Shown: piece by piece, positions 25,356-33,643 of the stretch | Position numbering within the stretch: the first letter of the stretch is position 1 | Layout of the letters: each line of letters starts with the position of its first letter | Assembly (NCBI GenBank): GCA_900757465.1 | Contig: CAAENY010000003.1 | Span: 1 to 38,817 of the forward strand | Direction: 5' to 3' | DNA length: 38,817 bases | Source: an uncultured Collinsella sp. | Lineage (GTDB): Bacteria > Actinomycetota > Coriobacteriia > Coriobacteriales > Coriobacteriaceae | Notes under the pieces: model-generated | Database searches by the model: none | What the model was told of the DNA's origin: nothing | What the model saw: only the letters and a program-made list of their open reading frames with translations | Program-made: the position numbers and the translations under genes

Positions 25356-26163
25356 TGAGCACACCCCCAGCGCGAAAGCTCACGAGAGCGTAAATCAATA
25401 CCGATAGACAGCTGGCTGCCACGCCATATTCCAGAAGTATCAGCTGACCCATATCGCTATACCCAAGGGCACATCCGACTCCAAGGTACGGCCCTGGAAG
25501 GAGGAAGATCCATCGCAAGGATGGTATGGGCGTCTGAAGGTAAGTTCCGTAGAGCGTCAAGCTCATGACAAATCCGATTATTGCCACAGCCCCGCTAAAT
25601 ACGGCGCTGCTTGTAATCCGATAGATGGTCACCGTCTCCAACGCAACCGATATCACCAATACGGCGTTGATTATCATCGCAGGCAAAAATGCAGCCAGCA
25701 TGTCGTGCGCACAGCTTTGCCCACCACGTATTATGGCTATTGCAAAAAGAAGAAGGCAAAGCGCACTATATGCTGCGCCAATTATTAAAGCAGACGAAAA
25801 CACATGTGCTAGGACCCCATTACAGCGGGTAAGACCTCTTGCTGAAGAAATTCGGTATCCCTCTTCATAGCCGCGCTCCTGTAAAATCGCCAGGCAAACG
25901 ATGAGCGGAACGAACAGAGAGGTGCCGGCAAAAGCACTGCGCACAAGGGACTCATCGGGTGCAGAAGGATCAATTACATTCCAGCAGAAGCCAATATCCT
26001 CCCCAAAAACGCTATTGCCAAAGGCGAGCAACGTTGTTCCGTTTTTTAGAAAGATGCCGAAGAGAAGGCCGAACGCCAGCATAAGCGCAAGACCAAACTT
26101 CGCCGGAAACATCCTGTGCAAACGCATCATATCTGCCTTTACGGGATGGATCGCCCGCTTCAT
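25339..26163 (-). CDS. ABC-2 type permease subunit, first
   Basis: A 274-residue membrane protein with about six helices, paired with the permease that overlaps its 3' end. The N-terminus is a short amphipathic cytosolic segment (KADMMRLHRMFPAKFG) before the first helix, common in ABC-2 subunits. Large polar loops around residues 55-75 would be outside. Its start overlaps the ATPase stop by 4 bases (ATGA). Two different permeases plus one ATPase is the usual set for peptide self-immunity or multidrug export. Confidence 0.75.
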   Translation of the reverse strand: MKRAIHPVKADMMRLHRMFPAKFGLALMLAFGLLFGIFLKNGTTLLAFGNSVFGEDIGFCWNVIDPSAPDESLVRSAFAGTSLFVPLIVCLAILQERGYEEGYRISSARGLTRCNGVLAHVFSSALIIGAAYSALCLLLFAIAIIRGGQSCAHDMLAAFLPAMIINAVLVISVALETVTIYRITSSAVFSGAVAIIGFVMSLTLYGTYLQTPIPSLRWIFLLPGPYLGVGCALGYSDMGQLILLEYGVAASCLSVLIYALVSFRAGGVLNGSSD

Positions 26164-26921
26164 AGCGAGACCGCCTTCATCAAGCGCCTGTAATACTCTT
26201 TTAGGGATGGCGCCTCATCCCTTATGACGTCCATCGATTCCTTTTTCAGCAGTTCGCCATCATGAATAAACACGCAGCTTGTTGCAACTGATGCCAACTC
26301 ATCCAAATCATGACTAGAGATGAGCATGGTCTTACCCTGCTCTCGATTCAATCGGCCGATAAGGGTCCATATACTCTCGATGCCCAGCGGGTCCAACCCG
26401 TTTGCTGGCTCATCAAAAATAAGCAGATCAGTGTCACCCAACAAAGCCGTAGCTATATCCAGCCGCCGTTTCATTCCCAGAGAAAAACTGCTCACGCTCT
26501 TTTTCTCTTCGACGTCCAGCCCGACTAGGCTCAAAACGCGAGGAATCTCACGATTCGCATCAAGCCCCCATTCCAAACATCGGATTTGGAGATTCTCAAC
26601 CGCACTGAGGGATTGGTATGCTCCGCTGGAATCTGGCACATAGCCGACACGCGTCCGCATCAGGCTCAGCTCTTTTTTCGACTTGCCTCCAAAGAGCTCC
26701 ACGCTCCCCGACGATGGCTCACAGAGGCCCAGCACTATTTTAATAAGCGTGCTTTTGCCCGCCCCGTTTGCACCAACAAGGGCGCAAAGTTCAGACTGAT
26801 TCACCTCGAAGGAAACGTCATGCAAAACGTGCCGTTTCCCGTAGCGTTTTGAAACTTTTGATAGCTTTATTGCTGATGCGTTCATTGGACCCCCGTTCTG
26901 CTTGATAGAAAAACCGCTCAT
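26160..26921 (-). CDS. ABC transporter ATP-binding protein (exporter class)
   Basis: A 253-residue ATPase. Walker A is GANGAGKST, Q-loop region VGYVPDSSG, signature FSLGMKRRL in place of LSGGQ, Walker B LLIFDEPANGLDP, H-loop SSHDLDEL. The LSGGQ-variant and length fit ABC-2 exporters of the lantibiotic-immunity/CcmA class. The start at 26921 has AAGGA; ATG 26885 with GGGGG is an alternative. It leads a three-gene operon with both permeases. The promoter (TTGACA, 26983-26988) is overlapped by an operator-like sequence that also lies before the DUF2975/XRE pair, so both units may share a regulator. Confidence 0.85.
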   Translation of the reverse strand: MSGFSIKQNGGPMNASAIKLSKVSKRYGKRHVLHDVSFEVNQSELCALVGANGAGKSTLIKIVLGLCEPSSGSVELFGGKSKKELSLMRTRVGYVPDSSGAYQSLSAVENLQIRCLEWGLDANREIPRVLSLVGLDVEEKKSVSSFSLGMKRRLDIATALLGDTDLLIFDEPANGLDPLGIESIWTLIGRLNREQGKTMLISSHDLDELASVATSCVFIHDGELLKKESMDVIRDEAPSLKEYYRRLMKAVSL

Positions 26922-26958
26922 ATCGTTCCTTCTTTCCTTTATCGTTTTCCATGGTTGT

Positions 26959-26988
26959 TATTGTTTTTCGATAACTCATATTTGTCAA
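26959..26988 (-). promoter_or_regulatory. Promoter of ABC-2 operon with overlapping operator
   Basis: On the minus strand TTGACA (26983-26988) is followed after 17 bases by AACAAT (26960-26965). The sequence 26959-26973, TATTGTTTTTCGATA, matches 13 of 15 bases of the palindrome TATCGTTGTTCGATA found at 28004-28018 (reverse strand) and covers the -10. Confidence 0.5.
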
Positions 26989-27000
26989 GATAATCTAAAA

Positions 27001-27031
27001 GAAGGGACCCGTGTCAGACACGGGTCCCTTC
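27001..27031 (-). terminator. Terminator after the XRE regulator gene
   Basis: Perfect 14-base arms (27001-27014, 27018-27031) around CAG; on the minus strand TTTTAG follows. Confidence 0.85.
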
Positions 27032-27065
27032 ACGCTGACACTTCGTTTTAGCTGTTCGTCTTATG

Positions 27066-27395
27066 CTACTCGTCGCTCAAATCTACAGCAAAGACTGATG
27101 TCGGAAGCGACGCCTCATTGCCTCCACCATTCCGCATCTGTCTCACGACATTTTTTGCACGCTCAACAATAAGCTCCTCAAGCTCTTTCTCACTCACCCG
27201 CCGAATAATATCTCCCGGTTGACAGTCAAGTTCATCGCAAATATCGAGAAGCGTCTTAAGGCGAATAGCTTTAATTTTTCCGTTTCTTAGCTTAGAAATA
27301 TTAGCCGGAGTATGCCCCGTGGCACGAATCAGATCAGCACTGGTCTTTCCGGTCTTAAGCAGCTGCGTCTCAAGCTCGATGATGAGATAGCTCAT
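27066..27395 (-). CDS. Cro/C1-type helix-turn-helix regulator (YozG-like)
   Basis: A 109-residue protein with one XRE-type helix-turn-helix (about residues 12-65: KTSADLIRATGHTPANISKLRNGKIKAIRLKTL in outline), then a short charged C-terminal tail. The small XRE regulator beside a DUF2975 membrane protein is the same pairing as YozG/YoaS in Bacillus. AGGAGG lies 5-6 bases before ATG 27395, 8 bases beyond the membrane gene's stop. It probably binds the TATCG-N5-CGATA type palindromes upstream of its own operon and upstream of the ABC-2 operon. Confidence 0.8.
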   Translation of the reverse strand: MSYLIIELETQLLKTGKTSADLIRATGHTPANISKLRNGKIKAIRLKTLLDICDELDCQPGDIIRRVSEKELEELIVERAKNVVRQMRNGGGNEASLPTSVFAVDLSDE

Positions 27396-27403
27396 GCTTC
27401 CTC

Positions 27404-27964
27404 CTACACAAGCTCGTCAGACTGCTCTTGGAGCAGCGAGGCATAACTCCAGATCACCGAGATACACAGACAGACAGCCGCGCCGATAAGCGACCCCGCA
27501 TCAAAGGCAACGCCTTGGCAAATCTCAATAACGAAGGAATGAGGCACGACGTAAAGCTCCAGCCCACCAATGGTAAGATTGACCGATCCGTAGGCACCAA
27601 TAAGCGAAACCGCGGCGTTAACAGCAAAGGCAAGCGCAAGAACACGGATAAGCCGCACATGCGTCTTGGTAAAGGGCGAGACGCCTCGCGAGATGTTACG
27701 GCTGATCCCACACAGAACGACAAGCGAAATACCCACGACGAGTGCCAGGCACAGTCCGCTTGGGATAACGATGCACCCGCCATCGAGAAGCGTCACGACG
27801 CCGAAAGAATCGACAGAAGCAACGTTTGCAACCGCATACCAGATCACGTAAACAACCAACGCGGCAAAAGCGACGAGCATCCCTGCAAAAACGGCTGCCA
27901 TGCAAAAGCCAAGCTTCCTGATATTTTCGCCCGCTTTGGCCATACGCTGAACGCTGTTAGACAT
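27404..27964 (-). CDS. DUF2975 family membrane protein
   Basis: A 186-residue protein with four likely helices. ISRGVSPFTKTHVRLIRVLAL between helices two and three is the family's hallmark. The frame opens further upstream, but ATG 27964 (MSNSVQRM) has GAGGGTGA at correct spacing. It is cotranscribed with the XRE regulator, and in such pairs the membrane protein is thought to modulate the regulator, though this is not established. A long palindrome lies 20-54 bases upstream. Confidence 0.8.
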   Translation of the reverse strand: MSNSVQRMAKAGENIRKLGFCMAAVFAGMLVAFAALVVYVIWYAVANVASVDSFGVVTLLDGGCIVIPSGLCLALVVGISLVVLCGISRNISRGVSPFTKTHVRLIRVLALAFAVNAAVSLIGAYGSVNLTIGGLELYVVPHSFVIEICQGVAFDAGSLIGAAVCLCISVIWSYASLLQEQSDELV

Positions 27965-27984
27965 ACACTCACCCTCATCGACTC

Positions 27985-28018
27985 TATCGTTATTCGAACA
28001 GTTTATCGAACAACGATA
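27985..28018 (-). promoter_or_regulatory. Palindromic operator of the DUF2975-XRE operon
   Basis: 13-base arms (27985-27997 and 28006-28018), 12 of 13 matched, around 8 bases. The right part holds a perfect subsite TATCG-AACAA-CGATA (28004-28018). A TTGTTC -35 and ACGATA -10 can be read within the palindrome on the minus strand, so binding would block transcription. Confidence 0.5.
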
Positions 28019-28106
28019 TTGATTGCATGCGGAAAGCCCCGCCAGTGCGCATAGCCCATTCACTAATCAGAAGGGGTGAGAGTGGATTTTTGGACACGTA
28101 TCGAAC

Positions 28107-28170
28107 GAGAGTGGATAATCTCCCACTTCGAGGCCACCACCGGGCCTAAAACGGGAGATTATCCACTCTC
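28107..28170. repeat. Long-armed inverted repeat
   Basis: Exact 18-base arms (28107-28124, 28153-28170) enclose 28 bases that themselves contain AGGCC/GGCCT. Part of the arm (GAGAGTGGAT) is repeated directly at 28078-28087. It lies just beyond the Hpt gene's 3' end. Confidence 0.65.
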
Positions 28171-28194
28171 ATAGTCATCAAGGCTCGCAAGCTC

Positions 28195-28551
28195 TTATTC
28201 GGCCGCTTCGCGCAGGGCCGACATCGTCGCCGCATATTGCTGCTGCAGCGCATGCATCCCCTCGCGGGCGCCGTCAACGGCATCGGCGCCGCGCAGCGCT
28301 TCGGTTACCACGACCGCCGGCTCGTACAGATTATCGAATCCCAGGTTCTGGCTCACGCCCTTGAGCGTGTGCGCTGCCATAAACGCACCTTCGGCGTCTC
28401 CTGCCGCCATGGCGGCCTCCAGCTTGTCCATGCTCTCGTCATCTAAAAACTTGAGGGCAAAGCGGGCAAGCATTTCCTCGCCCATCAGCCGAGCGCACGC
28501 GTCATCATAATTAGCGCCGATCTTCTCATACGCCTCACGCATGGAAATCAT
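28195..28551 (-). CDS. Histidine phosphotransfer (Hpt) protein
   Basis: A 118-residue all-helical Hpt domain. The phosphorylatable His61 is in AHTLKGVSQNLGF. It passes phosphate between a hybrid kinase and a response regulator. AAGGAG lies 9 bases before ATG 28551. The gene follows the GGDEF-REC-HD-GYP gene by 23 bases, so the REC domain of that protein is its likely partner. No histidine kinase is present in the window, so the phosphate source must lie elsewhere. Confidence 0.85.
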   Translation of the reverse strand: MISMREAYEKIGANYDDACARLMGEEMLARFALKFLDDESMDKLEAAMAAGDAEGAFMAAHTLKGVSQNLGFDNLYEPAVVVTEALRGADAVDGAREGMHALQQQYAATMSALREAAE

Positions 28552-28574
28552 GGATTGAAACTCCTTTGTTCAAA

Positions 28575-30455
28575 CTAAATCGTGGGAAACGCGACAACGT
28601 CGGCGGGGCGTGCCAACGTCTCGGCAATACGGTCTTGCACCTCGAGCAGGCAGTCGAGCAACAGTGGGTTAAAGGTTCCGCACTTACCGTCCAGGATCAT
28701 CTGAATCGCCTCCTTGTGCGGGATAGCGTCCTTGTACACGCGCACGCTCGTCAGCGCATCATACACGTCGGCCACCGAGACCACCTGCGCGGCAATGGGA
28801 ATCTCGTCGCCCTTAAGGCCATCGGGATAGCCCTTGCCGTCCCAGCGCTCGTGATGCCAACGCGCAATCTGGTACGCATATTCCATAAGCGCATTGCCGA
28901 CGTGATGGCGGCTCAGCTCAAGCAACATGTCGGCGCCCATCGTGGTATGCGTCTTCATAATCTCGAACTCCTCGGGCGTAAGGCGCCCGGGTTTGTTGAG
29001 AATCGCATCGTCAATCGACATCTTGCCGATATCGTGCAGCGCCGAAGCCAGGGCAATCGTGGAGCGTTCCTCATTGTCGAGGGAGATCGTGCCGCTACGC
29101 TGGACCAGACAGCCAAGCAGCAGCTCGGTCAGCTTTTCGATGTTCGTAACGTGCCTGCCGCTCTCGCCATTGCGAAGCTCCATGACGCCGGCCATGATGT
29201 CGATGAGCATGCGACTGTTCTTGACGCGCTCGTTGTACTGCTGGGACAGCAGGCTCGTCAGGCGGCGCTGTTTGGCGTATAGGCGGATGGTGTTGCTTAC
29301 ACGGCGGCGCACGACACGGGAGTCAAACGGGCGGTTGATATAGTCCGAGGCGCCCAGCTCGTACGCGCGCAGAACCATATCATCGGAATCTTCGCTCGAA
29401 ATCATGATGAAAGGCAGATTGTCGATACCCGATCGGCGCGACAGATCGGCCAGCACCTCAAAGCCGCTTATGCCCGGCATGACAATATCCAGCAGCACGA
29501 GCGACAACTCATCGCCATAGCGGTCGACCATGTCGAGCGCCGTACGACCGTTGTCGGCCTCGAGGATGCAATACTCGTCCTTGAGCATCTCGTTGAGAAT
29601 GGCTCGGTTCATGTCGGAGTCATCGACGATAAGCACCAAAGGCTTTTCGCTTTGGAAGGCTTCGATGGAATCGGCGTCGGTCACGACCGTACCGGCTTTT
29701 GCCTTAGCGCGGCTCAATAACTGGACAGCGCGGCCAACTCCCTCATCGACCATCTCGCCATGAATGCGAACGCCACCAATACATGCCGTCAAGCTCACGT
29801 ACTCATGGCCCGGAACAATCGTGGCATGAACGGCATCGGACACCTGGTGCAGGCGACGGGTGAAGTCATCGGAGGGGATATTGGGCATGACGACCACAAA
29901 CTTGTCGCAGCCATAGCGTACAAGCTCGTCAGTCGAACGAATTCCGCTGCGTATGGCCGTCGCCACAGCACCGAGCGCAAGGTCGCCGGCATGACGGCCA
30001 CACGTATCGTTGAAGACCCTAAAATCATCAAGGTCGATCACCGCAACGCCGGCATTCATGCGGGCGCTACGGAGCTTTTCCTCGTAATATCGGCGATTGC
30101 GCACACTCGTCAGCACATCGGTGTAGACGAGGTCCTCTTCTGCAGCCTCTTGCTCATCGATCGGACGCACCATCAGCAGGACGTGAGGCTCGCCCTCAAC
30201 CTTCAGAGGGCGCAGGCGAGCGCGGTACTCGGTACCATCATTGAGCAGCTGCTCCGACACCTCATCGGAATCTGCCAAGGCCTCAAGACTCGACTGACGC
30301 AGACAAGGGCACCGATTGCCGGCGAGCAGGCAGTTAGGCTCGCTCTTAATCTGATCGGCCGACAGCAAACGCACCACGGGGTAGGTCTTCGCGACGCGGG
30401 CGACCTCGGCGGCAGCCTCCTCGTCGGTTAGATTGACCTCGTGATTATTGAGCAT
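28575..30455 (-). CDS. GGDEF-REC-HD-GYP signalling protein
   Basis: A 626-residue cytoplasmic protein. Residues 1-105 form a PAS-like region with Cys42, Cys49 and Cys51. A GGDEF-type domain spans about 110-265, but its active motif reads RYGCDKF (180-186), so cyclase activity is unlikely. A receiver domain follows (273-390, phospho-Asp323 in LLDIVMPG), then an HD-GYP phosphodiesterase (about 410-610) with intact HDIGK (474-478) and HHERWDGKGYP (534-544). It should hydrolyse cyclic di-GMP or a related cyclic dinucleotide under phosphorylation control, with the degenerate GGDEF perhaps sensing nucleotide. AGGAAGGG precedes ATG 30455. It forms an operon with Hpt. Confidence 0.85.
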   Translation of the reverse strand: MLNNHEVNLTDEEAAAEVARVAKTYPVVRLLSADQIKSEPNCLLAGNRCPCLRQSSLEALADSDEVSEQLLNDGTEYRARLRPLKVEGEPHVLLMVRPIDEQEAAEEDLVYTDVLTSVRNRRYYEEKLRSARMNAGVAVIDLDDFRVFNDTCGRHAGDLALGAVATAIRSGIRSTDELVRYGCDKFVVVMPNIPSDDFTRRLHQVSDAVHATIVPGHEYVSLTACIGGVRIHGEMVDEGVGRAVQLLSRAKAKAGTVVTDADSIEAFQSEKPLVLIVDDSDMNRAILNEMLKDEYCILEADNGRTALDMVDRYGDELSLVLLDIVMPGISGFEVLADLSRRSGIDNLPFIMISSEDSDDMVLRAYELGASDYINRPFDSRVVRRRVSNTIRLYAKQRRLTSLLSQQYNERVKNSRMLIDIMAGVMELRNGESGRHVTNIEKLTELLLGCLVQRSGTISLDNEERSTIALASALHDIGKMSIDDAILNKPGRLTPEEFEIMKTHTTMGADMLLELSRHHVGNALMEYAYQIARWHHERWDGKGYPDGLKGDEIPIAAQVVSVADVYDALTSVRVYKDAIPHKEAIQMILDGKCGTFNPLLLDCLLEVQDRIAETLARPADVVAFPTI

Positions 30456-30666
30456 ATGGGGCCCTTCCTATCGTTACGCACGGCAACGGTGCATATCAAT
30501 TGGTACAAGGGTAACATCTAACAGCTGAAGGCAAACGCGCGATTATCGTTACATTTTTATGACCTGGCAAACGGCGGTAATGGAGCCGCGGGCGCGCGGT
30601 TATGGGCGCATTCGTTAACAATGACGAAACGCTAACAGCCCCTCTCCCCGCAGGTCATCGAGCGTG

Positions 30667-31464
30667 CTAACGCTCCAAGACGTCGCGAACGGCGTTTGCC
30701 GCCGTAACGGGGCGATCGCGCAAACCGTTATGCGCGCCCGGGATCGTCACAAGGGGGCAATCGAGATATTCGGCAGCCGCTCGCGTACCAGCCTCGCGGG
30801 GCGTACCGAGCGAAAGCTCGCCCAAAAACACAGCCGACACCGCCTTTGATTCGCGGGCGCGCTCCCAGTCGGGAGCATATGTCATATTTGTTCCGTATTC
30901 ATTGGCCATAAAGCAACGACCATTGCGCAGGGCATGCTTGGCTTCCGCTTCGGTCGTCCCGGGAGCCTCGGGGTCCAAGTCGCCAAGGGCTCCCAAGAAA
31001 AGCCGGAGCGCCCTTGAAACCTTTCCAGCCGCAATCATATCGAGCAAAATCGGAGCTGCGCCCATGCCGACGCCTTCGGCCGACACAGCCGGCTCATGCA
31101 GAATCGCACGGGCGACGAGATGGGGTTCGGTGCGAAGAAGCTCCAGCGCCACCAACGTACCGGCGCTGTGCGCAAGCACATTTGTCGGAGCGCCAACGTG
31201 TTCGATCACGGCCTGCAGGTCGGCGGCCTGAGCGGCAAGATCATAGCTGCCGTCTGCCGCTTCGCTGCTGTCACCGCAGCCGCGGCGGTCATAGGCAATT
31301 ACGCGGTAGTTGCGACCGAGCTCACATGCGATGCCGTCGAAAAATGTGCCGTCGACACAAGCGCCGTGCACGCACACCAAGGCAGGAGTATCAGGCGACA
31401 CATCCGGGCCGGCATATTCGCGACAGGCAATCGTGGTGCCCGCATTCTCGACCGTAAAATCCAT
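30667..31464 (-). CDS. Alpha/beta hydrolase
   Basis: A 265-residue soluble alpha/beta-hydrolase. The oxyanion region is VCVHGACVDGT (30-40). The nucleophile elbow AHSAG has Ser100, and the catalytic His lies in GAHNG near residue 245. YDRRGCGDSS is the usual strand-loop before helix A. The substrate (ester, lactone or similar) is not evident. It appears monocistronic and divergent from the radical SAM gene. Confidence 0.85.
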   Translation of the reverse strand: MDFTVENAGTTIACREYAGPDVSPDTPALVCVHGACVDGTFFDGIACELGRNYRVIAYDRRGCGDSSEAADGSYDLAAQAADLQAVIEHVGAPTNVLAHSAGTLVALELLRTEPHLVARAILHEPAVSAEGVGMGAAPILLDMIAAGKVSRALRLFLGALGDLDPEAPGTTEAEAKHALRNGRCFMANEYGTNMTYAPDWERARESKAVSAVFLGELSLGTPREAGTRAAAEYLDCPLVTIPGAHNGLRDRPVTAANAVRDVLER

Positions 31465-31689
31465 GTTGCGCCCCCATCATCAATGCTCATCCAGTTGCAC
31501 GTCAGTGCGGTTGGATGGACCCGCATTGCTTTACGCCTTGTTAACAGATTAACTTTACCCGACCCGAGGCTTTTCATGGCACGGCATAATGAGCGACGTG
31601 AAAAAACGAAACTTGTAAAGCAAGAGCCCGCACCTTGCTTTGGAGCCGATGCTATGCTTAGGCACAATTGTCTTGAGGAGCATATGCCT

Positions 31690-32466
31690 ATGTCTACGTT
31701 TTTGAATGCCAGCCCCATCTTTGGGCCCGTTCGCAGCCGTCGCCTTGGTCTCTCGCTCGGCGTCAACATGATGCCGGCCAGCGGCAAAATCTGCACGTTC
31801 GACTGCATTTACTGCGAAAACGGCCTCAACGCCGAGCGCCCCTGTCATGAGCCGTACAACACAGCTGCCGTGGTACTCGACGCGCTCGAGGCAAAGCTGC
31901 GCGAGATGGCAGCCGAGGGCGAGCTCCCCGATGTGATCACCTTCGCAGGCAACGGCGAGCCCACTGCCGCACCGGAGTTTCCGCAGGCCATCGCCGGCGC
32001 CGTCGCGTTGCGCGACGAGCTTGCCCCAAACTCCAAGATCGCCGTGCTCTCCAACGGCACGCGCGCCGACCGCCCCCAGGTGCACGACGCGCTCATGATG
32101 GTCGACGACAACATCCTCAAGCTCGATACCGTCGACCCGACGTTTATCCAGCTGCTCGACCAGCCTGTTGGCCCCTACGACGTCGAGCACCAGATCGAGA
32201 CGTTCGCAAGCTTTGACGGTCACGTTATTATCCAGACGATCTTTTTGACCGGCGAGTATCAGGGCAAGCTCATCGACAACACCGGCGAGGAGTACGTCGC
32301 CCCCTGGCTCGCGGCGCTTGAGCGCATTCGCCCACAAGAAGCGACCATCTACACGGTGGCGCGCGAGACACCGGTCGCCGGCCTTGCCAAAGCAGCACCC
32401 GAGGCCCTCGACGCCATTGCTGCGCGCGTGCGCGTCCTCGGCATCCCTTGCCAGGTGAGCTACTAG
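31690..32466 (+). CDS. Radical SAM protein
   Basis: A 258-residue radical SAM enzyme. The [4Fe-4S] motif CTFDCIYC gives Cys35, Cys39 and Cys42. GNGEPT is the family's GGE-like SAM-binding segment. The N-terminal SRRLGLSLGVNMMP is shared with the group of short radical SAM proteins related to TYW1/Elp3-like or wybutosine-type annotation, whose reaction is unknown. Two starts are possible: ATG 31690, 9 bases from GAGGAG, is preferred; ATG 31684 is only 3 bases away from it. Unlike many radical SAM enzymes it has no second cluster region. Confidence 0.8.
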   Translation: MSTFLNASPIFGPVRSRRLGLSLGVNMMPASGKICTFDCIYCENGLNAERPCHEPYNTAAVVLDALEAKLREMAAEGELPDVITFAGNGEPTAAPEFPQAIAGAVALRDELAPNSKIAVLSNGTRADRPQVHDALMMVDDNILKLDTVDPTFIQLLDQPVGPYDVEHQIETFASFDGHVIIQTIFLTGEYQGKLIDNTGEEYVAPWLAALERIRPQEATIYTVARETPVAGLAKAAPEALDAIAARVRVLGIPCQVSY

Positions 32467-32508
32467 CAAAACCACGCAGCAGCTAGTGCCCGCCATCCCG
32501 CTCCATCA

Positions 32509-32573
32509 GTTGCGGTGATATAGTTCCTATTTATGCTGTTAAACCGCTTAAATCGGAACTATATCACCGCAAC
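32509..32573. terminator. Long-armed inverted repeat, probable terminator
   Basis: Exact 19-base arms (32509-32527, 32555-32573) around 27 bases, with CTTTTATG directly after. It ends the radical SAM unit, yet the long arm and AT-rich loop resemble the repeats at 19820 and 28107. Confidence 0.6.
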
Positions 32574-32626
32574 TTTTATGGACGCGTGGGTGGGCTATAC
32601 TAGCTGCGGATGAAAGGAAGTTAGCC

Positions 32627-33514
32627 ATGTATGACAAAGGACCCGTGCCTGGCCGCAACGACGCTTGCTGGTGCGGCAGCGGCAAGAAATACAAGAAATG
32701 CCATAGCGCCTTTGATGAGCGCCTCGAGCGCTTGTGGGAAGAGGGCTGGGAGGTTCTGCCTCGCACGCTCTACAAGACACCCGCCGATATCGAGGGCATC
32801 AAGCGCTCGGCCGCTATCAACGTGGGCGTGCTCGATTACGTAGGCGAACACATCGCCGCGGGCATGACCACCAACCAGATCGACCAGATGATCTACGACT
32901 ACACCGTTGAGCACGGCGGCACGCCGGCCGACCTCAACTACGAGGGCTATCCCAAGAGCGTGTGCACCTCGATCAACGACGTCGTCTGCCACGGTATCCC
33001 CTGCGATGCGGATGTGCTGCACGAGGGCGACATCATCAACGTGGACTGCTCCACGATCCTGGACGGTTACTTTAGCGACTCGAGCCGCATGTTCTGTATC
33101 GGCGAGGTCTCGGCCGAGCGCCAGCGCCTGGTCGACGTCACCCGCGCCAGCGTGGAGGCGGGCCTGACAGCCGTCAAGCCATGGCTGCCGTTGTCCGTGA
33201 TGGCCGAGGCCGTGCAAAAGACGGTCGAGGACGCCGGCTTTAGCGTGGTGCGCGAGTACGGTGGACACGGCATCGGTAAGGAGTTCCACGAGGACCCGTT
33301 TGTGGGCTTTACCACCGAGGCGCCCGATGTGGACACCATCATGGCTCCGGGCATGGTCTTTACCATCGAGCCCATGGTCAACGCCGGAGCGCCCGACATC
33401 AAGATCAGCAAGGGCGACGGTTGGTGCGTGCGTACCAAGGACGGCAGCGATTCGGCCCAGTGCGAGGTACAACTCGTGGTGACCGAGGATGGTTACGAGC
33501 TGCTGAGCTGGTAG
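32627..33514 (+). CDS. map: Methionine aminopeptidase type I with N-terminal SEC-C motif
   Basis: A 295-residue enzyme that removes N-terminal methionine from new proteins. A zinc-binding SEC-C motif (Cys14, Cys16, Cys25, His26) forms an N-terminal extension of about 35 residues, thought to aid ribosome or substrate contact. The catalytic dinuclear-metal ligands are visible: Asp in NVDCSTILDGYFSD (two), His in YGGHGIGKEFH, Glu in FTIEPMV, and Glu in SAQCEVQLV. AAGGAAG lies before ATG 32627, and a TATACT -10 candidate is at 32596-32601. Confidence 0.9.
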   Translation: MYDKGPVPGRNDACWCGSGKKYKKCHSAFDERLERLWEEGWEVLPRTLYKTPADIEGIKRSAAINVGVLDYVGEHIAAGMTTNQIDQMIYDYTVEHGGTPADLNYEGYPKSVCTSINDVVCHGIPCDADVLHEGDIINVDCSTILDGYFSDSSRMFCIGEVSAERQRLVDVTRASVEAGLTAVKPWLPLSVMAEAVQKTVEDAGFSVVREYGGHGIGKEFHEDPFVGFTTEAPDVDTIMAPGMVFTIEPMVNAGAPDIKISKGDGWCVRTKDGSDSAQCEVQLVVTEDGYELLSW

Positions 33515-33586
33515 CCGTGGATACGCCGGATGCTGACGGGCACGCTCGTCTTGCATCCGGCGTTTTATTTAAACGTTTTGCCTGAT

Positions 33587-33624
33587 AAAACCTGCCAAAA
33601 TAAACCTGTCCCTTTTTGGCAAGT
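33587..33624. repeat. Dispersed palindrome, copy 2
   Basis: AAAACCTGCCAAAA (33587-33600) pairs in part with TTTTGGCAAG. It contains the same 20-base core as 20006 and 34816, and lies 20 bases before the GTG of the next gene. Confidence 0.55.
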
Positions 33625-33643
33625 CGAGCGGAGAGGACCGCTA

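Noticed and set aside
28566..29282. 238-codon plus-strand frame opposite the HD-GYP region
   Set aside because: Mirror frame of a well-supported gene.
31096..31689. Upstream extension of the radical SAM frame
   Set aside because: It runs through the opposing hydrolase gene; conserved sequence and ribosome binding site place the start at 31690 or 31684.
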